Source: an uncultured Ruminococcus sp. (GTDB lineage: Bacteria; Bacillota; Clostridia; Oscillospirales; CAG-272). Taken from it: a stretch of 5,698 bases of DNA. Both the position numbers and the translations under genes were made by a program. Numbering within the stretch: position 1 is the stretch's first letter; every line of letters starts with the position of its first letter. Where the stretch lies: the NCBI GenBank assembly GCA_902797495.1, contig CADBTH010000084.1:1-5698 (forward strand), given 5' to 3'. A model generated the notes under the pieces. The model had not been told where the DNA came from. It saw only the letters and a list, made by a program, of their open reading frames with translations, and ran no database searches. This document shows, in pieces, positions 1 through 5,698 of the stretch.

Positions 1-1122
1 CGGGTGAGCGCCCGACGTGCCGACCTTGTCGTTCTTATCGTACTTTGTGTAATCCCACTTTTCGCCTCTCCAGTTGAGAGCGTTCTTGGGAGGCGTGTCG
101 TTCAGACCTTCCCACCACACCGTGTTGTCGTCGAGATTGTGACATACGTTTGTGAAGATCGCGTCCTTCATGCAGGTATGCAGAGCGTTGGGATTGGAAT
201 GTTCGTTCGTGCCGGGGGCGACTCCGAAGAATCCGTTCTCGGGGTTTACAGCCCACAGACGTCCGTCGGATCCGATGCGCAGCCATGCGATATCGTCTCC
301 TACGCACCACGCTTTATATCCCTTTTTGCGGTATATTTCCGGCGGAATCAGCATTGCGAGATTCGTTTTACCGCATGCGGACGGGAATGCCGCGCAAACG
401 TATTTGATCTCTCCTTCGGGATTCTCGATACCGAGGATGAGCATATGCTCAGCCATCCATTTCTCGCGTCTGCCGAGGTAGGAGGCGATCCTCAGAGCAA
501 AGCACTTCTTTCCGAGAAGAACGTTGCCGCCGTAACCCGAGTTGATCGACCATATAGTATCGTCTTCGGGAAAATGGCATATGTAACGGTTGTTCTCGTC
601 AAGATCCGCTTTGGAATGGAGGCCTTTAATAAAATCACCGTCTTCGCCTATAGCGTCCAGTACATCGTTTCCGACTCTTGTCATAATGAGCATGTTGAGT
701 ACGACGTAGATGGAGTCCGTGAGCTCGATACCGTACTTTGCAAAATCGCTTCCGACAACACTCATTGAATAGGGAATAACGTACATCGTGCGTCCCTTCA
801 TGGAGCCAGTGAAGAGCTTTGTCAGTCTCGCATAGCACTCATTCGGCTCGATCCAGTTGTTGATGTTTCCGGCGTCTTCTTTTGTCTTAGTACAGATGAA
901 CGTCCTGCCTTCGACTCTCGCAACGTCGTTGACCGCTGTACGGTGAAGATAACATCCGGGAAGCTTTTCTTCATTAAGTTTTATCATTTCTCCGGTCTTG
1001 CAGGCGATGTGTCTGAGTTCTTCCGCCTGTTCCTCGGAACCGTCTATCCAGACTATATTGTCAGGCTTTGTCATTGCAGCCATTTCATTGATCCATGAAA
1101 TGATTTTTTTGTTTTCTGTCAT
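1..1122 (-). CDS. pckG: Phosphoenolpyruvate carboxykinase (GTP), N-terminal part, runs off the left edge
   Basis: GTP-dependent PEPCK converts oxaloacetate plus GTP to phosphoenolpyruvate, CO2 and GDP in the cytoplasm, the entry step of gluconeogenesis (or an anaplerotic step in reverse). Translating the minus strand from 1122 gives 374 uninterrupted codons to the window edge; the family is usually about 600 residues, so roughly 60% is present. Visible motifs: VARVE (residues 67-71, substrate arginine region), GRTMYVIPYSM (about 110-120), SGYGGNVLLGKKC (195-207, metal/substrate lysines), EHMLILGI (225-232), the P-loop FPSACGKTN (246-254) with the family's reactive cysteine C250 and K252, then VGDDIAW (274-280, metal-binding aspartates) and FFGVAPGTN (298-306). 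The SACGKTN loop and overall pattern match the GTP family, not the ATP-dependent PckA family. The guanine-binding aromatic residues and the lid loop are off the edge. Start M at 1122 is preferred over the in-frame ATG at 1131 because GGAG lies 9 nt before 1122 but directly abuts 1131. It is transcribed divergently from lexA. Identity is very secure. Confidence 0.96.
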   Translation of the reverse strand, partial: MTENKKIISWINEMAAMTKPDNIVWIDGSEEQAEELRHIACKTGEMIKLNEEKLPGCYLHRTAVNDVARVEGRTFICTKTKEDAGNINNWIEPNECYARLTKLFTGSMKGRTMYVIPYSMSVVGSDFAKYGIELTDSIYVVLNMLIMTRVGNDVLDAIGEDGDFIKGLHSKADLDENNRYICHFPEDDTIWSINSGYGGNVLLGKKCFALRIASYLGRREKWMAEHMLILGIENPEGEIKYVCAAFPSACGKTNLAMLIPPEIYRKKGYKAWCVGDDIAWLRIGSDGRLWAVNPENGFFGVAPGTNEHSNPNALHTCMKDAIFTNVCHNLDDNTVWWEGLNDTPPKNALNWRGEKWDYTKYDKNDKVGTSGAHP

Positions 1123-1131
1123 GTGTTTCAT

Positions 1132-1137
1132 CTCCGT
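1132..1137 (-). promoter_or_regulatory. Ribosome binding site of pckG, decides the start
   Basis: On the minus strand the sequence reads ACGGAG immediately before ATGAAACACATG. GGAG is 0 nt from the first ATG (1131) and 9 nt from the second, in-frame ATG (1122). Only the second spacing is suitable, so the protein should begin MTENKK rather than MKHMTENKK. Confidence 0.65.
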
Positions 1138-1155
1138 TATACAAATTTTCCGAAC

Positions 1156-1184
1156 ATTATACATCATACTACAAGTTCTTTAAT
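1156..1184 (-). promoter_or_regulatory. Probable pckG promoter
   Basis: On the minus strand a perfect TATAAT -10 lies at 1161-1156. At a 17-nt spacing upstream is only a weak -35, ATTAAA (1184-1179). Transcription would begin near 1149, giving a leader of about 27 nt before the ATG at 1122. The -10 is exact, but the region is very AT-rich and the -35 is poor, so it may depend on an activator or be a chance match. Confidence 0.4.
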
Positions 1185-1246
1185 TTGCAATCTCAAAATA
1201 CGATAATTAAAGAAAAATTAACTTTTGAAATCTCGAAGGGAAGTCA

Positions 1247-1258
1247 AATGTTAACATT
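1247..1258. repeat. Perfect 12-bp palindrome in the pckG-lexA intergenic region
   Basis: AATGTTAACATT is a perfect 12-bp inverted repeat with no loop. It lies about 95 bp upstream of the pckG -10 and 23 bp upstream of the lexA -35. Its position between two divergent promoters and its symmetry fit an operator for a dimeric regulator, but the sequence is AT-rich and short enough to occur by chance. It does not match the SOS box (no GAAC-N4-GTTC). No regulator can be named from the sequence. Confidence 0.35.
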
Positions 1259-1269
1259 ATGTAAATACA

Positions 1270-1283
1270 AGAACATTTGTTTG
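1270..1283 (+). promoter_or_regulatory. Probable LexA operator (SOS box) upstream of lexA
   Basis: AGAACATTTGTTTG matches the Bacillus-type LexA operator CGAAC-N4-GTTCG at 8 of the 10 specified positions: GAAC is intact on the left, and on the right GTT and the final G match. Its last three bases are also the first three bases of the lexA -35 hexamer, so bound LexA would block RNA polymerase. Autorepression of lexA is the known rule in this family, and the position fits. The two mismatches suggest a moderate-affinity site. Confidence 0.72.
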
Positions 1284-1309
1284 TAATTGTTGAAAAAATG
1301 TTGTATAAT
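1281..1309 (+). promoter_or_regulatory. lexA promoter (sigma-A type)
   Basis: A perfect TATAAT -10 at 1304-1309 is preceded, at the ideal 17-nt spacing, by TTGTAA (1281-1286; four of six bases match TTGACA). Transcription would begin near 1316, leaving a leader of roughly 24 nt before the lexA ATG. The -35 overlaps the probable SOS operator. Confidence 0.7.
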
Positions 1310-1339
1310 CTAATTGAAAAGAAAGAGAGGAAAGAATAG

Positions 1340-1942
1340 ATGAAACCATTGACCGAAAAAGAGAAACTGATGCTCGATTATATCACAGATTGCATCAGGA
1401 ACAACGGCTATTCTCCTACGGTTCGGGACATACGCAGCGCTCTCGATATCAAGAGTACGGCCACGGTACACGCATATCTTTCAAGGCTCGAGGAAAAAGG
1501 ATATATTCAGAAGCAGAGCGGCAAAAGCAGGACTTTGAAGCCCAAAGAAAGCGTTGTTGGTCCGTCTGCCAAACAGATCCCGATCATAGGACGGGTCACC
1601 GCGGGACAACCGATCCTTGCAGTCGAAAACTTTGACGGATACGTTGATTTTACGAGCGGCTCGTACAGTAAGGACGAATTGTTCGCTCTCCGCGTTACGG
1701 GAACGAGTATGATCGAAGCGGGAATCCTCGACGGAGACATCGTGATCGTAAGACAGCAGAGTGTCGCGGAAAACGGCGAGATCGTCGTAGCTCTTATCGA
1801 CGACTCCGCAACCGTTAAAACGTTCTACCGCGAAGGAAGAAAGTTTCGCCTTCAGCCCGAAAACCGTACGATGGAACCGATCATTGTCGATTCGCTTTCC
1901 ATAATCGGAAAAGTCGTCGCAAGTATCAGATATTACAAGTGA
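1340..1942 (+). CDS. lexA: LexA repressor, SOS regulator and self-cleaving serine protease
   Basis: LexA is a cytoplasmic dimer that represses DNA-damage-response genes and is inactivated by RecA-stimulated self-cleavage. The 200-residue product is of normal family length (about 200-210). Residues 1-65 form the winged helix-turn-helix: NGYSPTVRDIRSALDIKS, then TATVHAYLSRLEEKGYI. A short linker leads to the S24 peptidase domain (about 80-200). The cleavage site is A88-G89 in RVTAGQP, the catalytic serine is S123 in GTSMIEAGILDGD, and the lysine partner is K160 in SATVKTFYRE. The C-terminal LQPENRTMEPI and IIGKVV blocks are typical. The residue before the serine is Thr where Asp is usual (GDSM). 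The ATG at 1340 is supported by AGAGAGG (1324-1330) 9 nt upstream. The gene appears monocistronic, with its own promoter, operator and terminator, and is divergent from pckG. All residues for repression and self-cleavage are present. Confidence 0.97.
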   Translation: MKPLTEKEKLMLDYITDCIRNNGYSPTVRDIRSALDIKSTATVHAYLSRLEEKGYIQKQSGKSRTLKPKESVVGPSAKQIPIIGRVTAGQPILAVENFDGYVDFTSGSYSKDELFALRVTGTSMIEAGILDGDIVIVRQQSVAENGEIVVALIDDSATVKTFYREGRKFRLQPENRTMEPIIVDSLSIIGKVVASIRYYK

Positions 1943-1956
1943 TCATTTGCTTCAGC

Positions 1957-1989
1957 CGACCGCCTGTAACGGGCGGTCGTTGATTTTTG
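1957..1989 (+). terminator. Intrinsic terminator of lexA
   Basis: CGACCGCC (1957-1964) pairs perfectly with GGCGGTCG (1972-1979) around a 7-nt loop, and is followed by a T-rich tract (TTGATTTTTGT, 1980 on). The hairpin begins 14 nt after the lexA stop codon. It should separate lexA from the glycogen operon. Confidence 0.88.
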
Positions 1990-2064
1990 TGCAATTATAA
2001 CGCTGGGGCGTATTATATTGCTTAAATTTCGTCATTATAATACCGGAAAGTTAATTATATACTC

Positions 2065-2093
2065 TTGATTAGTTTGTATGATTGTATTATAAT
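2065..2093 (+). promoter_or_regulatory. Promoter of the glgBCD operon
   Basis: TTGATT (2065-2070) and a perfect TATAAT (2088-2093) are separated by exactly 17 nt, placing transcription start near 2100. A second TATAAT begins 8 nt later (2096-2101) with a poor -35 (TTTGTA, 2073-2078), and another lies upstream (2036-2041) without a convincing -35. The rest of the gap from the lexA terminator to here is AT-rich, with no recognisable riboswitch or strong operator. Confidence 0.65.
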
Positions 2094-2116
2094 ATTATAA
2101 TAAGATTACTATGTGT

Positions 2117-2122
2117 GAGGAA
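2117..2122 (+). promoter_or_regulatory. Ribosome binding site that decides the glgB start
   Basis: GAGGAA lies 6 nt before the ATG at 2129. The upstream in-frame ATG at 2111 has only AT-rich sequence before it, would sit about 11 nt from the predicted transcript start, and its own codons contain this Shine-Dalgarno site. Translation therefore most likely begins at 2129. Confidence 0.7.
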
Positions 2123-2128
2123 CGCGAT

Positions 2129-4096
2129 ATGGCTTCTCCGGGAAACGAAAAAATCAATAACGAGATCCCGCTGTATCTCTTTCATCAGGGAACTAATTTT
2201 ACGGCGTACGATCTGCTCGGATGTCATTTTTTCCATGACGTGTCCTCCGGAGTTTACGAGTACGTTTTCAGGGTATGGGCACCTAACGCCGACTCCGTCA
2301 GCATAATCGGTGATCTTACGGACTGGGGTTCCGGCTTCGCGATGAAGAAGATATCGAGCGGAGTCTGGGAAGGCGTCGTAACTTCCGACAAAAACTACGA
2401 AAACACTTACTATAAATACGCGGTCACGCGCGCGGGAACGACAGTCTTCAAGTCAGATCCATACGCCTTCGGATCGCAGACTCTTCAGAAAACGGCGTCT
2501 ATAATTAAAGATCTCTCAAAGCTTGAGTTTTCCGACTGCGACTGGTTACGCACGCGAAGAGACCGTTACATAGGGAGCACCGATAAACAAAAGGAGCATT
2601 TTTATCCCTCTCCCATGAATATTTACGAGATACACCTCGGTTCATGGAAAACGAGAGACGGCGAATCTACCAAAGACGGAGCTCACTATCTGAATTACAG
2701 GGAGATCGCCGATCTCCTTGCGCCGTATCTCGTGGAAATGGGATACACCCACGCGGAACTTCTTCCGATAATGGAGCATCCGTTTGACGGTTCGTGGGGA
2801 TATCAGGTTACCGGGTACTATGCCCCGACATCGAGATTCGGAACTGCGGAAGACTTCGCTTATTTTGTAAATAAGCTTCATAATTCCGGTATAGGAGTTA
2901 TACTCGACTGGGTCCCCGCGCATTTCCCGAAGGACGAACACGGTCTTTACGAGTTCGACGGCTCTCCGCTCTATGAATACCAGGGAAAAGACCGCATGGA
3001 ACATAAGGGGTGGGGAACGAGATGTTTTGACGTCGGCAGAGAAGAGGTACAGTGTTTTCTGATCTCGAACGCCCTGTTTTGGATGAGAAAGTATCATATC
3101 GACGGACTGCGCATAGACGCGGTCGCTTCGATGCTTTATCTCGACTACGACAGAGAACCGGGAGAATGGATACCCAACGAAGACGGATCGAACCGGAACA
3201 ACGAGGCGATCGCTTTCTTTAAAAAGCTGAACAGCGCTGTATTTGCAGAATTTCCGTACGCGCTGATGATAGCTGAGGAATCAACTTCCTGGCCGATGAT
3301 AACCAGGCCCGTATCGGAGGGCGGTCTCGGATTCAACTTCAAATGGAATATGGGCTTTGCAAACGATATGTTTGATTACGTTTCGATGGATCCCATATAC
3401 AGGCAGTACAACCATACGAAGCTGACCTTCCCGATGATGTACGCTTTTTCTGAGAACTACGTTCTGCCGGTCTCCCACGACGAAGTCGTCCACGGAAAAC
3501 GTTCCCTCGTCAACAAAATGTACGGCGATTACGACGAGAAGTTTTCGTGCATGAGAGCGTATCTTACGTTCATGATGACGATGCCGGGTAAAAAACTTCT
3601 CTTTATGGGAACGGAATACGCTCAGGTGAGAGAGTGGGATTTCGAAAACCAGCTCGAGTGGTTTATGCTGAAGTACCCGCGACACACGGAGATGCAGCGT
3701 TTCGTGAAGGAACTGAATCACGTGTATCTCTCTCTTCCGGAACTCTGGGAGATCGACGACTCGTGGGCGGGATTCGGATGGATCGAGGCCGAACGCGCTA
3801 ACGACAACGTCGTCATATACAACAGATACGATACTAACGGCAGAGCTGTTACGGTCATTATAAATTTCTCGCCGGTCGATCGAAAAGACTATACTTTCCC
3901 GCTCGACGCACCGGGTAAATTCAGAGTAATTCTGAATTCCGATCTGTATAAATTCGGCGGAAAGAACTATTTCAGCGACGACGTTCTCGTCGGTGAGACT
4001 GAGATATATAAAACGCCGTCCGGCGTTATTGAACAGAACTTTTTGAAGTTTGATTTCCCGGCCTACTCCGCAATAATTATTCGCAAGGAAGACTGA
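2129..4096 (+). CDS. glgB: 1,4-alpha-glucan (glycogen) branching enzyme
   Basis: GlgB cuts an alpha-1,4-glucan chain and rejoins it by an alpha-1,6 bond, creating glycogen branches in the cytoplasm (family GH13). With the start at 2129 it has 655 residues, close to the short bacterial type that lacks the extra N-terminal module of the 728-residue E. coli enzyme. A CBM48-like beta-sandwich spans about 30-115 (FRVWAPNADSVSIIGDLTDW). The catalytic barrel spans about 145-540, with MNIYEIHLGSW, then DWVPAHFP (D260, H265), the nucleophile D330 in DGLRIDAVAS, the acid/base E383 in MIAEESTSWP, and D451 in VLPVSHDEVVHGK. A C-terminal all-beta domain follows (about 555-655; VVIYNRYD, VIINFSPVDR). All catalytic residues are present and the frame is unbroken. 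It is the first gene of the operon, 41 bp before glgC. No terminator lies between them, so they are very likely co-transcribed. Confidence 0.96.
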   Translation: MASPGNEKINNEIPLYLFHQGTNFTAYDLLGCHFFHDVSSGVYEYVFRVWAPNADSVSIIGDLTDWGSGFAMKKISSGVWEGVVTSDKNYENTYYKYAVTRAGTTVFKSDPYAFGSQTLQKTASIIKDLSKLEFSDCDWLRTRRDRYIGSTDKQKEHFYPSPMNIYEIHLGSWKTRDGESTKDGAHYLNYREIADLLAPYLVEMGYTHAELLPIMEHPFDGSWGYQVTGYYAPTSRFGTAEDFAYFVNKLHNSGIGVILDWVPAHFPKDEHGLYEFDGSPLYEYQGKDRMEHKGWGTRCFDVGREEVQCFLISNALFWMRKYHIDGLRIDAVASMLYLDYDREPGEWIPNEDGSNRNNEAIAFFKKLNSAVFAEFPYALMIAEESTSWPMITRPVSEGGLGFNFKWNMGFANDMFDYVSMDPIYRQYNHTKLTFPMMYAFSENYVLPVSHDEVVHGKRSLVNKMYGDYDEKFSCMRAYLTFMMTMPGKKLLFMGTEYAQVREWDFENQLEWFMLKYPRHTEMQRFVKELNHVYLSLPELWEIDDSWAGFGWIEAERANDNVVIYNRYDTNGRAVTVIINFSPVDRKDYTFPLDAPGKFRVILNSDLYKFGGKNYFSDDVLVGETEIYKTPSGVIEQNFLKFDFPAYSAIIIRKED

Positions 4097-4137
4097 TTAA
4101 TATCCACTCGTGAATCTATACGAAAGAGGGAATTGTT

Positions 4138-5355
4138 ATGTACAAGAAAACCGAATGTGTTGCTATGCTCCTCGCGGGCGGTCAGGGCAGCAGGCTTCAC
4201 GCTCTGACCGAAAAGACCGCAAAGCCGGCGGTAGCTTTCGGAGGTAAATACCGCATCATCGACTTTCCGATGTCGAACTGCGTAAACTCAGGCATCTACA
4301 CCGTGGGAGTCCTCACGCAGTATCAGCCTCTCGTTCTGAACGAGTATATCGGTAAAGGAGGCCCGTGGGATCTCGACCGCGTCAGCAGCGGAGTAACTGT
4401 CCTGCCACCGTATCAGGCAAAGGATGGCGCAGACTGGTATAAAGGAACGGCGAACGCTATATATCAGAACCTTGACTTTATTAACAGATATGATCCAGAG
4501 TACGTTCTCGTTCTTTCGGGAGACCATATTTACAAGATGGACTACAGCCTTATGCTTAAGGCTCACAAGAAGACCGGAGCGGACGCTACAATTGCGGTAC
4601 TTGAAGTTCCGATCGAAGAGGCGTCAAGATTCGGTATCATGAACACCGACGACGACCTGAGGATCGTTGAGTTTGAGGAAAAACCCGCTCACCCGAAAAG
4701 CACAAAAGCTTCGATGGGTATATATATTTTCTCAAGAGATATTCTCGAAAAATATCTTACGGAAGACGATAAAAACGAGAACTCATCCAACGACTTCGGA
4801 AAGGACGTCATTCCGGCAATGCTGAACGACGGCTTGAAGCTGTACGCATATCCCTTCAAAGGATATTGGAAAGACGTCGGTACTATAGAGAGTTTGTGGG
4901 AAGCCAATATGGATCTTCTCGGAAGAGATCCCGTATTCAGCCTTCGGGACCGTGATTTCAGGATCCTTTCGAGAAACGAAGCGAGACCGCCGCACAGAAT
5001 GGGTGAGAATGCAAGAGTCATCAATTCTCTCGTTACCGAAGGGTGCGAGATCGAAGGAGTCGTTCAGAATTCCGTTCTCTCGAGCGGAGTAAAGGTAGAA
5101 AAAGGCGCGTTCATTAAAGACTCCGTGATCATGTCCGACGTTATCGTAGGCGCCGGAAGTACCGTGAATTACTGTATAATCGATTCCAACGTCAAGATCG
5201 GCGAAGGATGCGTTATCGGAAAGACTAAGAGTGAAAACACGAAAGTAACGGTCGTTGCGGGAAGCACGGAGCTGCCGGCCGCAACGCACGTACCGGACGG
5301 CGCAATGGTCGACCACGCGTATCTTGAAAATCCCGATGCAAAGGAGGTAGAGTGA
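4138..5355 (+). CDS. glgC: Glucose-1-phosphate adenylyltransferase, catalytic subunit (ADP-glucose pyrophosphorylase)
   Basis: GlgC makes ADP-glucose and pyrophosphate from ATP and glucose-1-phosphate, the committed step of bacterial glycogen synthesis. The 405-residue product is slightly shorter than the 431-residue E. coli form. The nucleotidyltransferase domain (about 1-250) begins with the intact loop LAGGQGSRL (12-20), followed by KPAVAFGGKYRIIDFPMSNC (29-48). It then carries WYKGTANAIYQN, SGDHIYKMDY (metal aspartate D129) and FEEKP (K182, the position of the glucose-1-phosphate lysine in E. coli GlgC). A left-handed beta-helix of hexapeptide-like repeats follows at about 290-365 (VINSLVTEGCEIEG, SVIMSDVIVGAGSTV). 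The start is backed by AGAGGG 7 nt upstream. The stop overlaps the start of glgD by one base, and the last codons carry the glgD Shine-Dalgarno site, so the two subunits are probably translationally coupled. The catalytic set is complete, so this should be the active subunit. Confidence 0.97.
   Translation: MYKKTECVAMLLAGGQGSRLHALTEKTAKPAVAFGGKYRIIDFPMSNCVNSGIYTVGVLTQYQPLVLNEYIGKGGPWDLDRVSSGVTVLPPYQAKDGADWYKGTANAIYQNLDFINRYDPEYVLVLSGDHIYKMDYSLMLKAHKKTGADATIAVLEVPIEEASRFGIMNTDDDLRIVEFEEKPAHPKSTKASMGIYIFSRDILEKYLTEDDKNENSSNDFGKDVIPAMLNDGLKLYAYPFKGYWKDVGTIESLWEANMDLLGRDPVFSLRDRDFRILSRNEARPPHRMGENARVINSLVTEGCEIEGVVQNSVLSSGVKVEKGAFIKDSVIMSDVIVGAGSTVNYCIIDSNVKIGEGCVIGKTKSENTKVTVVAGSTELPAATHVPDGAMVDHAYLENPDAKEVE
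5341..5347 (+). promoter_or_regulatory. Strong ribosome binding site of glgD inside the end of glgC
   Basis: AAGGAGG, a near-perfect complement of the 16S rRNA tail, lies 7 nt before the glgD ATG at 5355, within the last sense codons of glgC. With the TGATG stop/start overlap it argues for coupled and efficient translation of both subunits, and it fixes the glgD start. Confidence 0.85.
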
Positions 5356-5698
5356 TGTCTGCTGCCGGAATTATTTTTTCAAACGTACACGATAACAATA
5401 TGCCTGAACTGACCAGCGCGAGGACTATAGCTTCAGTTCCTTTCGGATGCAGGTACAGGTTTATCGATTTCACGCTCTCGAACATGGTCAACTCAAACAT
5501 CTACAACATTAATGTGATAACGCACAACAATTATCTCTCTTTGATGGATCATATCGGATCGGGTAAGGACTGGGATCTTGCAAGACGTTCCGGCGGTATC
5601 AAGATGCTTCCCCCGAATGTTGCTCCTTATTCCTACAACGGACAGAGTACCGGACTTTCAAGACTTGAAGCTCTCAAGGGAGTCAACTACGCCATATC
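5355..5698 (+). CDS. glgD: GlgD, non-canonical subunit of ADP-glucose pyrophosphorylase, N-terminal part, runs off the right edge
   Basis: GlgD is the GlgC paralogue of Firmicutes glycogen operons and partners GlgC in a mixed ADP-glucose pyrophosphorylase. Only 114 complete codons of an expected roughly 370 are present. Similarity to GlgC is clear in FGCRYRFIDFTLSNMVNSNI (30-49), in the tryptophan-containing KDWDLARRSGG and in IKMLPP. The nucleotide-binding loop is not conserved: where GlgC has LAGGQGSRL, this protein has IFSNVHDNN, then MPELTSARTIASVPF. The GlgC segment WYKGTANAIYQN is also replaced (NGQSTGLSRLEALKGVNYAI). This is the usual GlgD pattern and implies little or no independent catalysis, so a regulatory or structural role is likely. 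The start is set by AAGGAGG at 5341-5347. The order glgB-glgC-glgD matches the Bacillus operon, where glgA and glgP come next. Confidence 0.93.
   Translation, partial: MSAAGIIFSNVHDNNMPELTSARTIASVPFGCRYRFIDFTLSNMVNSNIYNINVITHNNYLSLMDHIGSGKDWDLARRSGGIKMLPPNVAPYSYNGQSTGLSRLEALKGVNYAI

Noticed and set aside
4..768. Open reading frame of 254 codons on the plus strand
   Set aside because: It lies entirely antisense to the well-supported pckG, has no recognisable motif and no Shine-Dalgarno site. It is a shadow of the pckG codon pattern.
1151..1157. CGAACAT, a perfect SOS half-site next to the pckG -10
   Set aside because: The second half (GTTCG at the right spacing) is absent, since TACAT occupies that position. 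A lone half-site is not a LexA operator.
998..1183. Small hydrophobic plus-strand frame of 61 codons
   Set aside because: It overlaps the antisense of the pckG start and its promoter, and its hydrophobic look comes from T-rich codons opposite A-rich Lys/Asn/Glu codons.
1995..2018. Imperfect inverted repeat around ACGCTGGGGCGT in the lexA-glgB gap
   Set aside because: Only four contiguous base pairs (ACGC/GCGT) form the core and the AT flanks do not pair in register, so it is neither a convincing terminator nor a convincing operator.
2642..3721. Several minus-strand frames inside glgB (65-151 codons)
   Set aside because: They are fully antisense to conserved glgB catalytic blocks, show no family motif and no ribosome binding site.
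4097..4137. Possible terminator or promoter between glgB and glgC
   Set aside because: There is no stem-loop with a T-tract and no good -35/-10 pair, only the glgC Shine-Dalgarno site. Co-transcription is the better reading.
4783..5316. Minus-strand frame of 177 codons inside glgC
   Set aside because: It is antisense to the conserved GlgC beta-helix and has no independent support.
1..5698. Undescribed system, mobile element, CRISPR array, tRNA or rRNA
   Set aside because: I saw no direct repeat array, terminal inverted repeats, cloverleaf-like sequence or unexplained long coding region. Every substantial gene belongs to a well-known family.

Overview
The window looks like chromosomal core-metabolism DNA from a Bacillota (Firmicutes) bacterium, most likely a Clostridia-type lineage. 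The reasons are a Gram-positive-type LexA with a Bacillus-like SOS operator (GAAC-N4-GTTT) in front of it, a two-subunit ADP-glucose pyrophosphorylase (GlgC plus GlgD, a Firmicutes arrangement), a short GlgB of about 655 residues, purine-rich Shine-Dalgarno sites, and coding DNA of moderate GC with very AT-rich gaps. Species cannot be named from the sequence.

Layout. Positions 1-1122 hold, on the minus strand, the N-terminal 374 codons of a GTP-type phosphoenolpyruvate carboxykinase (pckG) whose C-terminal part lies off the left edge. Positions 1123-1339 form a divergent intergenic region with a probable pckG promoter, a perfect 12-bp palindrome, and a lexA promoter whose -35 is overlapped by a probable LexA operator. 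Positions 1340-1942 are lexA, complete, followed by a clear intrinsic terminator. Positions 1943-2128 are an AT-rich gap with the promoter of a glycogen operon. From 2129 to the right edge the operon reads glgB (branching enzyme, complete), glgC (ADP-glucose pyrophosphorylase, complete) and glgD (its non-canonical partner subunit, first 114 codons). glgC and glgD overlap by one base.

Function. glgC/glgD would make ADP-glucose from glucose-1-phosphate and ATP. A glycogen synthase, expected further downstream but not seen, would polymerise it, and GlgB would add alpha-1,6 branches. PEPCK supplies phosphoenolpyruvate from oxaloacetate and can feed gluconeogenesis towards the same sugar-phosphate pool, though nothing in the sequence shows shared regulation with glg. 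LexA is the SOS repressor and is probably only a neighbour.

I found no mobile element, CRISPR array, RNA gene or sign of an undescribed system. The most useful second-look items are the compact divergent control region between pckG and lexA, the GTSM variant at the LexA catalytic serine, and the degenerate nucleotide-binding loop of GlgD beside an intact GlgC.
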